Shown: piece by piece, positions 9,138-19,304 of the stretch | Layout: each line of letters starts with the position of its first letter | How positions within the stretch are numbered: position 1 is the stretch's first letter | Assembly (NCBI RefSeq): GCF_023612255.1 | Contig: NZ_CP063231.1 | Coordinates: 1,160,001-1,224,000, forward strand | Direction of reading: 5' to 3' | Length of the DNA: 64,000 bases | Source of the DNA: Luteibacter flocculans | GTDB taxonomy: Bacteria > Pseudomonadota > Gammaproteobacteria > Xanthomonadales > Rhodanobacteraceae | Notes under the pieces: model-generated | Database searches by the model: none | What the model saw: the letters and a program-made list of their open reading frames with translations, nothing else | What the model was told of the DNA's origin: nothing | Position numbers and translations under genes: made by a program

Positions 9138-10517
9138 ATGACCGACCGCCTGGCCGAACTGACCCGCCTGTTTCCCGATCTCAAGCTGTCGACCGACCCG
9201 GGCGACATGGAGCACCACGGCCGCGACTGGACCCGGCGCTGGCCCCCCTCGCCGCTGGCGATCGCCTGGCCGGCGTCGATCGACGAGGTGCAGGGCATCG
9301 TGCGTTGGGCGAACCAGCAGGGCGTGGCGGTCGTGCCGTCGGGTGGCCGCACGGGCCTGTCCGGTGGCGCGGTCGCTGCGAACGGCGAGCTGGTGCTGAG
9401 CCTCGATCGCATGAACCGCGTGCTCGACTTCGACCCGATCGACCGCACGCTGACCGTGCAGGCGGGCATGGCACTGGAAGCGGTGCAGAACGCCGCCCGC
9501 GAGCACGGGCTGATCTACCCGGTGGATTTCGCCGCGCGCGGTTCCTGCCAGATCGGCGGCAACGTGGCGACCAATGCGGGCGGCATCCGCGTCATCCGCT
9601 ACGGCAACACGCGGCAATGGATCGCCGGGCTCAAGGTGGTGACCGGTACGGGCGAACTGCTCGACTTGAACCGCGGCCTGATCAAGAACGCCTCGGGCTA
9701 CGATCTTCGGCACCTGGTGATCGGCTCGGAAGGTACGCTCGGCATCGTGGTCGAAGCGACCCTCGCGCTCACGGCACCTCCGCCGCCGTCGCAGGTCATG
9801 TTGCTGGCGATTCCCGCGATGGACGCCTTGATGAAGGTCTTCGCGGAAGCGCGGCACCGGTTGCGCTTGGAGGCATTCGAGTTCTTCACCGACCGCGCGC
9901 TGCACCACGTGCTCGCCCACGGTGCGCAACGGCCATTCGACGATGCGTACCCCTTCTACGTGGTGAGCGAGTTCGACGCCGCGGACGCCGAGGCCGAGGC
10001 AGCCGGGCTAGCGTTCTTCGAGTTCTGCCTCGCCGAGGGTTGGGTGGTGGATGGCGCCATCGCGTCCAGCGATGCGCAGGCCGCAGCGCTGTGGCGGTTG
10101 CGCGAAGGCATCACCGAAAGCCTCGCGCCGCACAAGCCGTACAAGAACGACGTCTCCGTGCGGATCTCCGCGGTACCGGCGTTCATGGCGGAGATGCAGG
10201 CCTTGCTGACGCGCGAGTACCCGGACTTCGACGTCGTCTGGTTCGGGCACATCGGTGACGGCAACCTGCACATCAACGTGCTCAAGCCGACGGATATCGA
10301 CAACGCGTCGTTCGTGGAGCAATGCGAACACGTGACCTCGATGCTGGTGGACACCCTGGCCCGGCACGGCGGCAGCATCTCGGCCGAGCACGGCATCGGT
10401 CTGGTGAAGAAGCCCTGGCTGGGCAGCGTGCGCAGCGAGGCCGAGATCGCGCTCATGCGTGGCATCAAGGCCGTGTGGGACCCGAACGGCATCATGAATC
10501 CGGGCAAGTTGCTGTAA
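9138..10517 (+). CDS. FAD-linked oxidase, D-2-hydroxyglutarate dehydrogenase-like
   Basis: 459 residues. The PCMH-type FAD-binding domain (about 35-215) contains VVPSGGRTGLSGGAV and QIGGNVATNAGGIRVIRYG. The C-terminal oxidase domain (about 215-459) contains GHIGDGNLHINV and SAEHGIGLVKK, typical of the GlcD/D2HGDH/DLD group. Divergence from serA points to D-2-hydroxyglutarate: SerA homologues reduce 2-oxoglutarate to D-2-hydroxyglutarate as a side reaction, and D2HGDH reoxidises it. A D-lactate or glycolate oxidase is the alternative. ATG 9138 is chosen over upstream in-frame ATG 9063 because conserved sequence begins there. Confidence 0.86.
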   Translation: MTDRLAELTRLFPDLKLSTDPGDMEHHGRDWTRRWPPSPLAIAWPASIDEVQGIVRWANQQGVAVVPSGGRTGLSGGAVAANGELVLSLDRMNRVLDFDPIDRTLTVQAGMALEAVQNAAREHGLIYPVDFAARGSCQIGGNVATNAGGIRVIRYGNTRQWIAGLKVVTGTGELLDLNRGLIKNASGYDLRHLVIGSEGTLGIVVEATLALTAPPPPSQVMLLAIPAMDALMKVFAEARHRLRLEAFEFFTDRALHHVLAHGAQRPFDDAYPFYVVSEFDAADAEAEAAGLAFFEFCLAEGWVVDGAIASSDAQAAALWRLREGITESLAPHKPYKNDVSVRISAVPAFMAEMQALLTREYPDFDVVWFGHIGDGNLHINVLKPTDIDNASFVEQCEHVTSMLVDTLARHGGSISAEHGIGLVKKPWLGSVRSEAEIALMRGIKAVWDPNGIMNPGKLL

Positions 10518-10576
10518 CCGGCGTCCCGGGCGCGGGTCGGCCGCTGGCGTGGCGCGCCCGTGCCCGCTAGCCTTGA

Positions 10577-11560
<984 letters not shown>

Positions 11561-11598
11561 GCCAGACACAGGTGGGAGCTTGCCTGTGGGAACTAGCT

Positions 11599-11683
11599 GG
11601 TGGGAGCCAGCCTGCTGGCGATGGGAGCTTGCCTTGGGGCTACACCGCTCTGTTGGCTTATCGCCACTAGAGTGGCTCCCACC
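11599..11683. repeat. REP/MITE-like palindromic element, copy 1
   Basis: An approximately 85-bp element bounded by GGTGGGAGCCA and TGGCTCCCACC (11-bp terminal inverted repeats), with an internal CTGCTGGCGATGGGA. Partial copies flank it at 11571-11590 and near 11708-11722. Related copies lie at 23444-23528, 23556-23639 and 58038-58120, all just after gene ends. No coding capacity. This is the behaviour of REP or other non-autonomous palindromic elements. Confidence 0.8.
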
Positions 11684-11728
11684 AATGCTTCCAGCCGTGC
11701 TCTCACCGCTAGGCCGGCTCCCGTAGAA

Positions 11729-11757
11729 AAAGGGGGGCCGTAGAGGCCCCCCCCCCC
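11729..11757 (-). terminator. Terminator of the secreted nuclease gene
   Basis: Read on the minus strand, a G-rich/C-rich stem (GGGGGGCC with GGCCCCCC) around a CTACG-type loop is followed by TTTTTC. It lies directly after the stop of the nuclease gene. The C-run of 11 bases (11747-11757) makes the stem longer than needed. Confidence 0.75.
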
Positions 11758-11763
11758 TTAACA

Positions 11764-14502
11764 TCAGAGCAGAATCGTCGGCAGCGCCAGCATGTCCACC
11801 ACGAAACCGTCGTGGTCGGACGAACCCATGGCCTTCTGCACGCCGGTCGCCTTCGCTGCATCGTCCAGCGTCTGTACCGGTGCGTCGAGGTTACCGCGAC
11901 CGTACTTCATCTGCAGGAACAGGCCGCGCGCAATCGTGTTCAACAGCGCGTGGTCGAGCACCTGATGCGTCGGTACCTGACGCGGCGCCTGGCCCTGGAT
12001 GTTGCCGAAGTTCTCCGTGAAGAGGAACGAGTAACGGTCCTGCGTAGGCACGGAATCCACGGCGTTCCACAGCGTGGGCTTCACGATGTTCGTGCCGAGC
12101 TTCAGCAGGTTCTGGCTGTCGTCGTACTTGCCGGAGATAAGGCCGACCACGTCGGTGAAGCCATCCGTGAACTGATAGGCGTTGAAGTCGCCCACCACCA
12201 ACAGCGGCGCGAGGCGGTTCTTCCGGTCGGTCTGGAGGGCCTGCACCTGCGTCGCCAGCGACTTGGCCTGGAGGAAGCGCTTCTGCCGATCGCGCTCCGC
12301 CGTGGTGCCCGTCTTGTCGACGTTCTGGCGTGCCTTCGGATGCACCGCAATCACGTTGATGCGCATCCGACCCACGATCGATGGCACTTCCGCCGTCAGC
12401 AACAGCGGCGGATGGTCGTGTACGAACGCCGTCTGGCCCTGATCCTGCCAGGTCTCGTCGGCACCAAGCTGACGTACGTCGAGTACGCGCACGCGATCCG
12501 TCCGCACCAGGAAGCCGACGTTGATACCGCTGGGATCATGCCCCGGCTGCAGGAACGCTTCGTACTGGACCGGGTAATCGTCGCCGAGCTGCTTCGCGAG
12601 TCCCTGCAGCACCTGCAAGCTCTTCACTTCCTCCACCGAGAGGATGTCCGGCAGTTTCAGCACGCCACCGATGTACGCCGAGAGACGTTCGGTCTTCAGC
12701 TTCACCTGGTCCGCCGTCGGTTCGGTATCGCCGCCGCTGCAGGTAAAGGTGGTGTTGAATTCCGTGTCGCAGAAGCGCTCGGTGTTGAAGGCACCGACAC
12801 GCACCGCGTAGAACGGACGCGGATCGACGGCACGCGGCAAGGTCGCCGCTTTCTTGATGGTGAACGAGGTCGGGATGAACGTGTACGCGCCGAACGCGTA
12901 GGAGATCACACCTTCCGCGCGGAACGTGGTGCCGGCGTTGAACGGCGTGTTGGGTGCCACGGCACCGAAGTCGGCCGTGTTCATCTTGAACACCTGCGGG
13001 TTACCCGACCAGTTCGGCAGGTTCACGCCGTCCGGCACGGGCACCGTGTAACGCACGCCCGGTTCGCGCAGCGAGCGCTTGCCGTTGGCGGTGACGTACA
13101 CCTCGGCAAACGGTTCGTTGCTGAAACGCAGGTTGCCGGTCGTGATCATGCCGTTGTCGATCGACACGCGCATGCCCACGTAGCACTGGAAGTTCGTGTC
13201 GCCGCACGAGAGTGCGTTCGGATCCGATGAAGGCACGTTGTTGCCGAAAACCACAGGCTTCGGCAGACGCGCGCCGTGCATGGTCGTGGTGATCGACGCG
13301 TTCTTCAGTTCCGGCAGGTTGAAGTAGTTGTCCACCGTGGCCTCGACGTCCACGAGGTCGCCCGTCTTCACGGTCGGGGCGCTGCTGGTGAAGACATAGA
13401 TGCCGTTGGAGGTCAGACGATCGTCATCCGCGCGATTGTCCGGCGTCTGCATCGTGAAGCCCGCCGGTCCGACGGCCGTCACCACGTTGCCGTGCGTCGC
13501 TACGCGCTTGCCGACCAGCGGCGAGACCTGACCGCGGCCCGTGATCTGCCAGATCTCGGCGGCAATGGGAATCTCGTTGAGGATCGCGCCGATCGCGGAG
13601 GACTTCGCGATACGGACATCCCCACCCGTCGCATTCGACAGGTTGACGCGGAACGCCTTGTCCGGGCCCGCGGCCTTCGCACCATGCACGGTGACATTGA
13701 CCGTGGTGCTGGTGCTGCCGGCCGGAATGGTCAGTGTCGTATCGACGGCATCGTAATCGCCGGCTGCCACGGTCGCCGTGTCGTCGGCGGTCACCGCGTG
13801 CACGGAAACGTCCGCCTGTGCCGGCTGGCTCAGCGTGACCGTGAACGGCATCTGCTGGTCGTCGGCGTTGCGCACGCTGACGGTGGCATCGGCGATCGAC
13901 AGGCTGAGGCCCATCACGGCGCAGGGCGATGCACTCGAACGCGGAGCGGTCGGGGCGACCTTCACCCAATCGGCCGCATTGTTGCCGGTGGACTGCGGCA
14001 GGCCTGAGCCGTCAGTCTTGCGGCCGTAGCCCTGATCCTGGTTCGCGCTGCCGAGGCTGGCGAGCGGCGTGCCGAGCTTGTACGCGGAGCCGGCGCTGAG
14101 GCCGACCTGGTCGATGATCGTGCCCGAGGCATCGAGCATGGCGAGGCCGCCGTCATCGGTAACGCCGGTGGAATACTTCAGATCCGGCGTCACGCTACCC
14201 GAGTAACCGGAGCTGGCACCGTTGGCGAGCAAGAGGAAGCAGCCCGGCGCCACGGTGGTGCCCGCAGGAAGGGTGAAGCGCGTGCCGGTCGTGCCGCTCG
14301 CGTTGGAGGCGTTGAGCTTGTAGCCCGACACGTCCAGCGGGGCGCTGCCGGTGTTCTGCAGTTCCACGAATTCATCGTTGCCACCCGCGGGGCCGCGGAC
14401 GCGGAACTGGGTGATGGATAGATCGGCCGCCTGTAGCGGAAGCACGGCGGAGAGTCCTGCCAGCGCTGCCCACAGGGCGCGCCGTGACGTAGTCGAACGC
14501 AT
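11764..14502 (-). CDS. Secreted multidomain endonuclease (LTD plus exonuclease/endonuclease/phosphatase fold)
   Basis: 912 residues from ATG 14502, chosen because it opens a clear signal peptide (MRSTTSRRALWAALAG... cleaved after LQA). The order is a lamin-tail domain at about 25-150 (DEFVELQNTGSAPLDVSGYKL), a Calx-beta-like region at about 190-300 (IADATVSV...QPAQADVSVHAVT), a nuclease-associated OB-like region at about 310-560, and an endonuclease/exonuclease/phosphatase domain at about 565-912. The catalytic stretches VVGDFNAYQFTDGF and GSSDHDGFVVDM are present. This is the ExeM/NucH-type architecture of exported DNases used for DNA scavenging or biofilm DNA turnover. There is no C-terminal sorting tag, so the protein is probably periplasmic or type II secreted. 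Confidence 0.88.
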   Translation of the reverse strand: MRSTTSRRALWAALAGLSAVLPLQAADLSITQFRVRGPAGGNDEFVELQNTGSAPLDVSGYKLNASNASGTTGTRFTLPAGTTVAPGCFLLLANGASSGYSGSVTPDLKYSTGVTDDGGLAMLDASGTIIDQVGLSAGSAYKLGTPLASLGSANQDQGYGRKTDGSGLPQSTGNNAADWVKVAPTAPRSSASPCAVMGLSLSIADATVSVRNADDQQMPFTVTLSQPAQADVSVHAVTADDTATVAAGDYDAVDTTLTIPAGSTSTTVNVTVHGAKAAGPDKAFRVNLSNATGGDVRIAKSSAIGAILNEIPIAAEIWQITGRGQVSPLVGKRVATHGNVVTAVGPAGFTMQTPDNRADDDRLTSNGIYVFTSSAPTVKTGDLVDVEATVDNYFNLPELKNASITTTMHGARLPKPVVFGNNVPSSDPNALSCGDTNFQCYVGMRVSIDNGMITTGNLRFSNEPFAEVYVTANGKRSLREPGVRYTVPVPDGVNLPNWSGNPQVFKMNTADFGAVAPNTPFNAGTTFRAEGVISYAFGAYTFIPTSFTIKKAATLPRAVDPRPFYAVRVGAFNTERFCDTEFNTTFTCSGGDTEPTADQVKLKTERLSAYIGGVLKLPDILSVEEVKSLQVLQGLAKQLGDDYPVQYEAFLQPGHDPSGINVGFLVRTDRVRVLDVRQLGADETWQDQGQTAFVHDHPPLLLTAEVPSIVGRMRINVIAVHPKARQNVDKTGTTAERDRQKRFLQAKSLATQVQALQTDRKNRLAPLLVVGDFNAYQFTDGFTDVVGLISGKYDDSQNLLKLGTNIVKPTLWNAVDSVPTQDRYSFLFTENFGNIQGQAPRQVPTHQVLDHALLNTIARGLFLQMKYGRGNLDAPVQTLDDAAKATGVQKAMGSSDHDGFVVDMLALPTILL

Positions 14503-14678
14503 TCGAATGTCCCCTCGATCGAGTCGATTGTTGATGTGCGACTCGAAAGCGCCGCGCATCCCCTGCGTGACGTTCCCCCTGTCGAGCCCACCCGCGGAGT
14601 GTGCCGCAAATTTATGACAGAGGAATGTGACCGACCCGCCGAGACCCGCGCCGAGGGTAGGGCGCGGGCGGCTTCTCA

Positions 14679-14702
14679 GCCGGGCGCGAGACGCCCGGTG
14701 GC
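14679..14702 (-). terminator. Possible terminator hairpin after upp
   Basis: A GC-rich inverted repeat, CCGGGCG...CGCCCGG, follows the upp stop codon on the minus strand. There is no clear T-run, so intrinsic termination is uncertain. Confidence 0.35.
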
Positions 14703-14706
14703 CGTT

Positions 14707-15345
14707 TCAGGCCGATTTCTGCTTGGTGCCGAAGATCTTGTCACCGGCGTCGCCCAGACCCGGCAGGATGTAGCCGAGTTCGTTGAGCCGGTCGTCGATG
14801 GAGGCAACGTAGATCTCGATGTCCGGATGCGCCGCCTCGATGCGCTTGAGGCCTTCCGGCGCTGCGACGAGGAACAGGCCCTTGATCTTCTTCGCGCCCG
14901 CCGCCTTCAGCATGTCCACGGTGGCGACCAGGGTGCCGGCGGTCGCCAGCATCGGATCGACGATGATCGCCGTGCGCTCATCCATGCCGCCGCTGAGCTT
15001 TTCGTAGTACGCCACCGGTTCCAGGGTTTCCTCATCGCGCTGAAGGCCCACGACGCTGACCTTTGCGGCGGGGATCATTTCCAGCACGCCCGTGAGCATG
15101 CCCAGCCCTGCACGCAGAATCGGCACGATGGTGACCTTCTTGCCCTTGATGTGCGTGACTTCGACGGGGCCCGCCCATCCGTCGATCGTCTTGCACTCGG
15201 TTTCCATGTCTGCCGTGGCCTCGTAGGTCAGCAGCGCTGCGACTTCGGAGGCAAGCTCGCGGAACTCCTTCGTGCTGATATCGGCGCGGCGCATGAGGCC
15301 GAGCTTGTGCTGGATGAGGGGGTGGCGGACTTCGACGATCTTCAT
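14707..15345 (-). CDS. upp: Uracil phosphoribosyltransferase
   Basis: 212 residues, close to the 208-residue E. coli enzyme. It converts uracil and PRPP to UMP in pyrimidine salvage. The PRPP-binding loop region [16 protein letters not shown] and the uracil-binding C-terminal segment [29 protein letters not shown] are intact. ATG 15345 ([19 protein letters not shown]) matches the family start; 13 upstream codons in frame are not conserved in type. Confidence 0.96.
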   Translation of the reverse strand: MKIVEVRHPLIQHKLGLMRRADISTKEFRELASEVAALLTYEATADMETECKTIDGWAGPVEVTHIKGKKVTIVPILRAGLGMLTGVLEMIPAAKVSVVGLQRDEETLEPVAYYEKLSGGMDERTAIIVDPMLATAGTLVATVDMLKAAGAKKIKGLFLVAAPEGLKRIEAAHPDIEIYVASIDDRLNELGYILPGLGDAGDKIFGTKQKSA

Positions 15346-15464
15346 GGGCACACTTCGTTCGGCGGTGACGATGCATTGTCGCATTGGCGCGACGCAAACG
15401 GCATGCGCTGCGGCGAGGCGTCAGAGCCTCGCCGCAGGTGGCGAAACGCATGGGAAGCGAGGCG

Positions 15465-15776
15465 TCAGCCCTTGAGGCACGTGCTCATGAACTGCTTGCG
15501 TTCGTCGCCCTTGAGGCTCTTTGCCGAGGCGTCCTTGTTGCAGGATTTCATCTTGTCCTGCTGAGAGGTCTTCGCAGGCGCTTCGCCCTTCAAGCAACTG
15601 CTCATAAAGGTCTTGCGCTCGTCGCCCTTCTTACCGGCGGCCTGCGTGTTGCATGTGCTCATGCGCTGCTGCTGCGGCGTGAGCTCTTTCTTGGCGGGGG
15701 TCTGTGGCGCGGCGACGGTAGCCGCGGCGAAGACGAGGAGGGAGACGGCGGCAAGGACACGAATCTGCGTACGCAT
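15465..15776 (-). CDS. psiF: PsiF-repeat periplasmic protein
   Basis: 103 residues with a signal peptide (about 1-22, ending VAA) and two PsiF repeats (about 35-63 and 72-103). Each repeat contains a pair of cysteines in the pattern MSTCNTQAAGKKGDERKTFMSSCLKG. In E. coli psiF is a phosphate-starvation gene of unknown biochemical function. No pho box was identified upstream. It is short, basic and probably secreted to the periplasm. Confidence 0.85.
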   Translation of the reverse strand: MRTQIRVLAAVSLLVFAAATVAAPQTPAKKELTPQQQRMSTCNTQAAGKKGDERKTFMSSCLKGEAPAKTSQQDKMKSCNKDASAKSLKGDERKQFMSTCLKG

Positions 15777-15894
15777 GGCGAACCCCTACGTGACGCCGGT
15801 GAATCCGGCCGCTGGAGCTTACCGCGATCCGGCGCGTGCTTCTGCGAACCACGCGCCGGGAGAGCCGGGGCCGCTCAGGGCCCCGGCAACCGTA

Positions 15895-17394
15895 TCAGGC
15901 GGCCTTGGTCGATTCCGCGCGGCGCGGACCGGCGGTGAGTGCGTGGCGGATCTCTTCGACGATCAGGTCCACTTCGGCGCTGGTCACGCGGAAGTGCGGC
16001 GTGAAGCGGAGCGAATTGGCACCGCCGTGGATGACGCCCACGCCGCGCTCGCGCATGTACTCCTCGGTCGAGCCTTCGCCGTAGCACTTGAATTCCGGGG
16101 CCAGCTCGCAAGAGAACAACAGGCCGGTGCCCTGCACCTTGGTGATGAGGCCGCCGAGTTCACCCTTCAGAATCTCGATCTTCTTCAGGAACTCCTGCCC
16201 GCGCTCACGGATGTTGCGGCGAACCTCGTCGGTCAGCTCGGCCAGCGTCGCCACGGCGACGTCGAGCGCACGCGGGTTCGCAGTCATCGTGTTGCCGTAG
16301 ATGCCCTTGCGATAGAGACCCGCCACGCGGTCCGTCACTGCCAGCACCGAAAGCGGGTACTGGCCGGCGTTGAGCGCCTTGGAGAAGGTCTCCATGTCCG
16401 GCGCTTCGAGTGCTTCGAAACCGGGGTAATCCACGATCGAGAGCACGCCATGCGCGCGCAGGCCGGCCTGGATGGAATCGACCAGCAACAGCGTGCCGTG
16501 CTCGCGGGTAAGTTCGCGCGCCGCCGCATAGAACTCCGGTGTCAAGGCGCGACCCGGATCGCCTTCGCCCATCACCGGCTCGAGGAACATCGCCTCGATG
16601 AACCAGCCCTGCCGGTCGGCTTCGGCGAACGCGGCCTTCAACTGCGCCACGTTGTACGGCTCGACGGTGATCAGGGTGTCTTCGTTGCGGAAGCTGGCGA
16701 GGTGCTGCTGATAGTTGCGACGCGAGGAATCGGAGTAGAGCGCCGGGCGCTCGGTGCGACCGTGGAACGCGCCCTTGACCGCCAGGCGCTTGATCGTGCG
16801 GCCCGCGTGGCGTGCGCCCGGATCGGTCATCAAGCGCGCATTGACGTCGGCAATGCGGCCGGCGAGCGTGACCGACTCGGAACCGGAATTGAGGCAGAGG
16901 AAATGCGAATAGGGGCTGCCGCCGCGCGTATGACCGAGTTCCTTCCGCAGCGCGTTCGAGAGACGCAGCTGCGAAACGTTAGCGGTCATCACGTTGGCCA
17001 TGACCTGCGGTCGCGCCATCGCTTCGAGCACGTGCTCCGGATTGTGGCCGAAGCCGAGCATGCCGTAGCCGCCATCGTCGTGGAGCACCGCGCCCTTGAG
17101 CGTCACCACCCACGGACCGCGCGCAGAGGCGGGGAGATACGGATTCACGCCGTCGTCGGGATAGAAATTGACGAGACCCGCCTGCACACGCTTGATCTGC
17201 TCGGCTTCGTCCAGGCGAAGCAGGTCGGCCATGTCCTCGCGTAGGGCGCGGTGATAGGCCACGGCTTCTTCGATGGCGCGCACCAGCAGCGGGTCGGTGG
17301 CGGCGAAGCGGACGATGACGTCGTCGGGCAGGCCCCGGGTGCGCGGCGAACCGCCAAAGTCGCGCAACTCACGCAGAAGACCGATAACGTCCAT
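15895..17394 (-). CDS. Class-III PLP-dependent aminotransferase
   Basis: 499 residues, slightly longer than ornithine/acetylornithine aminotransferases. The fold-type I core has the cofactor region LNSGSESVTLAGRIA, the conserved GAFHGRTERPALYS, the Asp-containing strand LLLVDSIQAGLRAHG, and the Schiff-base lysine in FSKALNAGQYPLSVLAV. The C-terminal RGVGVIHGGANSLRFTPHF is typical of omega-aminotransferases. An extra N-terminal stretch of about 90 residues distinguishes it. The amino donor cannot be assigned from sequence; lysine, ornithine or another omega-amine is plausible. It is divergent from the ABC exporter operon. Confidence 0.8.
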   Translation of the reverse strand: MDVIGLLRELRDFGGSPRTRGLPDDVIVRFAATDPLLVRAIEEAVAYHRALREDMADLLRLDEAEQIKRVQAGLVNFYPDDGVNPYLPASARGPWVVTLKGAVLHDDGGYGMLGFGHNPEHVLEAMARPQVMANVMTANVSQLRLSNALRKELGHTRGGSPYSHFLCLNSGSESVTLAGRIADVNARLMTDPGARHAGRTIKRLAVKGAFHGRTERPALYSDSSRRNYQQHLASFRNEDTLITVEPYNVAQLKAAFAEADRQGWFIEAMFLEPVMGEGDPGRALTPEFYAAARELTREHGTLLLVDSIQAGLRAHGVLSIVDYPGFEALEAPDMETFSKALNAGQYPLSVLAVTDRVAGLYRKGIYGNTMTANPRALDVAVATLAELTDEVRRNIRERGQEFLKKIEILKGELGGLITKVQGTGLLFSCELAPEFKCYGEGSTEEYMRERGVGVIHGGANSLRFTPHFRVTSAEVDLIVEEIRHALTAGPRRAESTKAA

Positions 17395-17522
17395 AGACCC
17401 ACTCCTCGTACTGGATGACGCGGCACTGGTGCGAAACGATCCCTTAAGAGGCCGCTAAGTATCTATATGTAAAGGGATTATTTTCCCAGCATAGCACGCG
17501 GGTTTTGGCCGCGTAACCCCCG

Positions 17523-17538
17523 GGTGACGCTTGTCACA
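17523..17538. promoter_or_regulatory. CRP/Clp-like site in the divergent intergenic region
   Basis: GGTGA-CGCTTG-TCACA matches the CRP-family consensus TGTGA-N6-TCACA at 9 of 10 positions. It contains a perfect GTGAC-N4-GTCAC palindrome. It lies between the aminotransferase gene and the ABC operon, 72 bases before the latter's start. Xanthomonads use the CRP homologue Clp, which binds this consensus; binding here is inferred. Confidence 0.5.
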
Positions 17539-17610
17539 TCCGCACAATGACGCAAACGACTGCCGCCAATGGGTTGCGAACGAATATGTTGCGTCGCAAG
17601 GAGGGGACCC

Positions 17611-18522
17611 ATGAACCAAGACACGCAAATCGCACGGCTCCAGAACGTCCGCAAGCGCTACGGCGCGGTGACCGCGCTCGACGGTATCGACCTCGAAGTG
17701 CACCGCGGTGAGGTGCTGGCGCTGCTGGGCCCGAACGGCGCCGGCAAGAGCACCAGCATCGCGATGCTGCTGGGACTGCAACGCCCCGACGTCGGATCGG
17801 CGACCTTGTTCGACAAGGACCCGCAGGCGATCGAGGCCCGCCGACGCATCGGCGTCATGCTGCAGTCGGCGACCCTGCCGGCCACACTGAAAGTCGGCGA
17901 GTTGATCCGCCTCACCGCCAGTTATTACCCGCAGCCCCGGTCGCTCATGGCGTGCGCCGAACTTGCCGGCGTGGTCGATCTGCTCGGTCGGCAGTACGGC
18001 GGGCTGTCCGGCGGCCAGCAGCGCCGTGTGCAGTTCGCGATGGCGATGGTCGGGGGCCCGGACATCCTGTTTCTGGACGAGCCCACGGTCGGCATGGATA
18101 TCGATGCCCGCCAGTCGTTGTGGGCCGCGATCCGGCACATGGTCTCGGAGGGGTGCGCCGTGGTCTTGACTACGCACTACCTCGAAGAGGCGGAGGCGCT
18201 CGCCGATCGCGTCTGCGTCGTCGCTGCCGGAAAAGTGGTGTCGCAAGGCACGGTCGATGCGCTGCGAGCGCAGGTGGCCCTGCGCAAGATCCGCTGCGTC
18301 ACCTCCGTGAGCGAAACCGTCATATCGAGTTGGGAGGGTGTCGCTTCCATCGAAATCCACCACGGCCGCAAGGTCATCGCCACCGCCGACGCCGAAGGCG
18401 TCGTGAGAAAGCTGCTCGCTGCCGACTACGCGCTTTCCGAACTCGAAGTGCAGCGCGCCGGCCTCGCCGAAGCGTTCCAGGAAATCACCCGCAGCACCGA
18501 CACCGCGAAGGAGGCCGCATGA
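17611..18522 (+). CDS. ABC transporter ATP-binding protein (export type)
   Basis: 303 residues. The nucleotide-binding domain (about 10-215) has Walker A GPNGAGKST, Q-loop MLQSATLP, signature LSGGQQRR, Walker B ILFLDEPT and the H-loop TTHY. A C-terminal extension of about 80 residues resembles those of drug- or lipid-exporter ATPases (NatA/CcmA type). ATG 17611 is chosen because a strong AAGGAGG lies just upstream. It is the first gene of a tight five-gene operon: ATPase, permease, kinase, kinase, response regulator. This is the DesKR-linked exporter layout. Confidence 0.92.
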   Translation: MNQDTQIARLQNVRKRYGAVTALDGIDLEVHRGEVLALLGPNGAGKSTSIAMLLGLQRPDVGSATLFDKDPQAIEARRRIGVMLQSATLPATLKVGELIRLTASYYPQPRSLMACAELAGVVDLLGRQYGGLSGGQQRRVQFAMAMVGGPDILFLDEPTVGMDIDARQSLWAAIRHMVSEGCAVVLTTHYLEEAEALADRVCVVAAGKVVSQGTVDALRAQVALRKIRCVTSVSETVISSWEGVASIEIHHGRKVIATADAEGVVRKLLAADYALSELEVQRAGLAEAFQEITRSTDTAKEAA

Positions 18523-19298
18523 CCACGATCGATAGCGTCGCCACGCCCGTCATGACCACGACGCAGGTCATCAACGCCTATATGCAAGAGGCCCGCGCCG
18601 AGTGCCTGCGCTACCTGCGCAATCCGGGTTTCCTTCTACCGACCCTACTGTTCCCGTCGGTGTTCTACCTGATGTTCGGCATCTTCCTTGCGCACGCGAA
18701 CAGTGCGGACGCGCCACGTTATCTGCTGGCGTCGTACGGCACGTTCGGCGTCATGGCACCGGGCTTGTTCGGCTTCGGCGTGTCGCTGGCGCTGGAACGC
18801 GACACGGGCCTGCTCACCTTGAAGCGCGCGCTGCCGATGCCGCCCGGCGCGTATCTGCTGGGCAAGATGTGCATGGCGCTCCTGGTCGCGGCCATCGTGG
18901 CTGTGCTGCTCCTGTGCATGGCGATCTTCCTGGCGGGCGTGCACCTTCCCGCCTCGCGCATCGGTGCGTTCTTCGTGGTGGAGGTACTGGGCGTGCTGCC
19001 GTTCGTCGCGCTCGGCCTGCTGTTGGGCACGCTGGTGAAGGGGCAGGGCGCGCCGGGCATCGTCAACCTCGTCTACCTGCCCATGGCGTTCCTGTCGGGC
19101 CTGTGGTTCCCGTTGTCGGTCATGCCGTCGTTCCTGCAATCGATCGCGCCGATCTGGCCGGCCTACCATCTCGACCAGCTGGCGCTCTCCGCGGTGGGCC
19201 TCGGCCAGGGGCGGGAAGGGATGCATGTGGCGGCGCTCCTTGGCTACACCGTGGTCTTCGTGACCATCGCCGCGCGTCGCCTGCGCCGCTACGGTTGA
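18519..19298 (+). CDS. ABC-2 type transporter permease
   Basis: 259 residues with about six predicted membrane helices and an ABC-2 permease layout, including RYLRNPGFLLPTLLFPSVFYLMFG at the start and GIVNLVYLPMAFLSGLWFPLSVMP near the end. ATG 18519 overlaps the ATPase stop (ATGA), so the two are translationally coupled and form one exporter. The substrate is unknown. Confidence 0.9.
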   Translation: MTTIDSVATPVMTTTQVINAYMQEARAECLRYLRNPGFLLPTLLFPSVFYLMFGIFLAHANSADAPRYLLASYGTFGVMAPGLFGFGVSLALERDTGLLTLKRALPMPPGAYLLGKMCMALLVAAIVAVLLLCMAIFLAGVHLPASRIGAFFVVEVLGVLPFVALGLLLGTLVKGQGAPGIVNLVYLPMAFLSGLWFPLSVMPSFLQSIAPIWPAYHLDQLALSAVGLGQGREGMHVAALLGYTVVFVTIAARRLRRYG

Positions 19299-19304
19299 AG
19301 TAGC

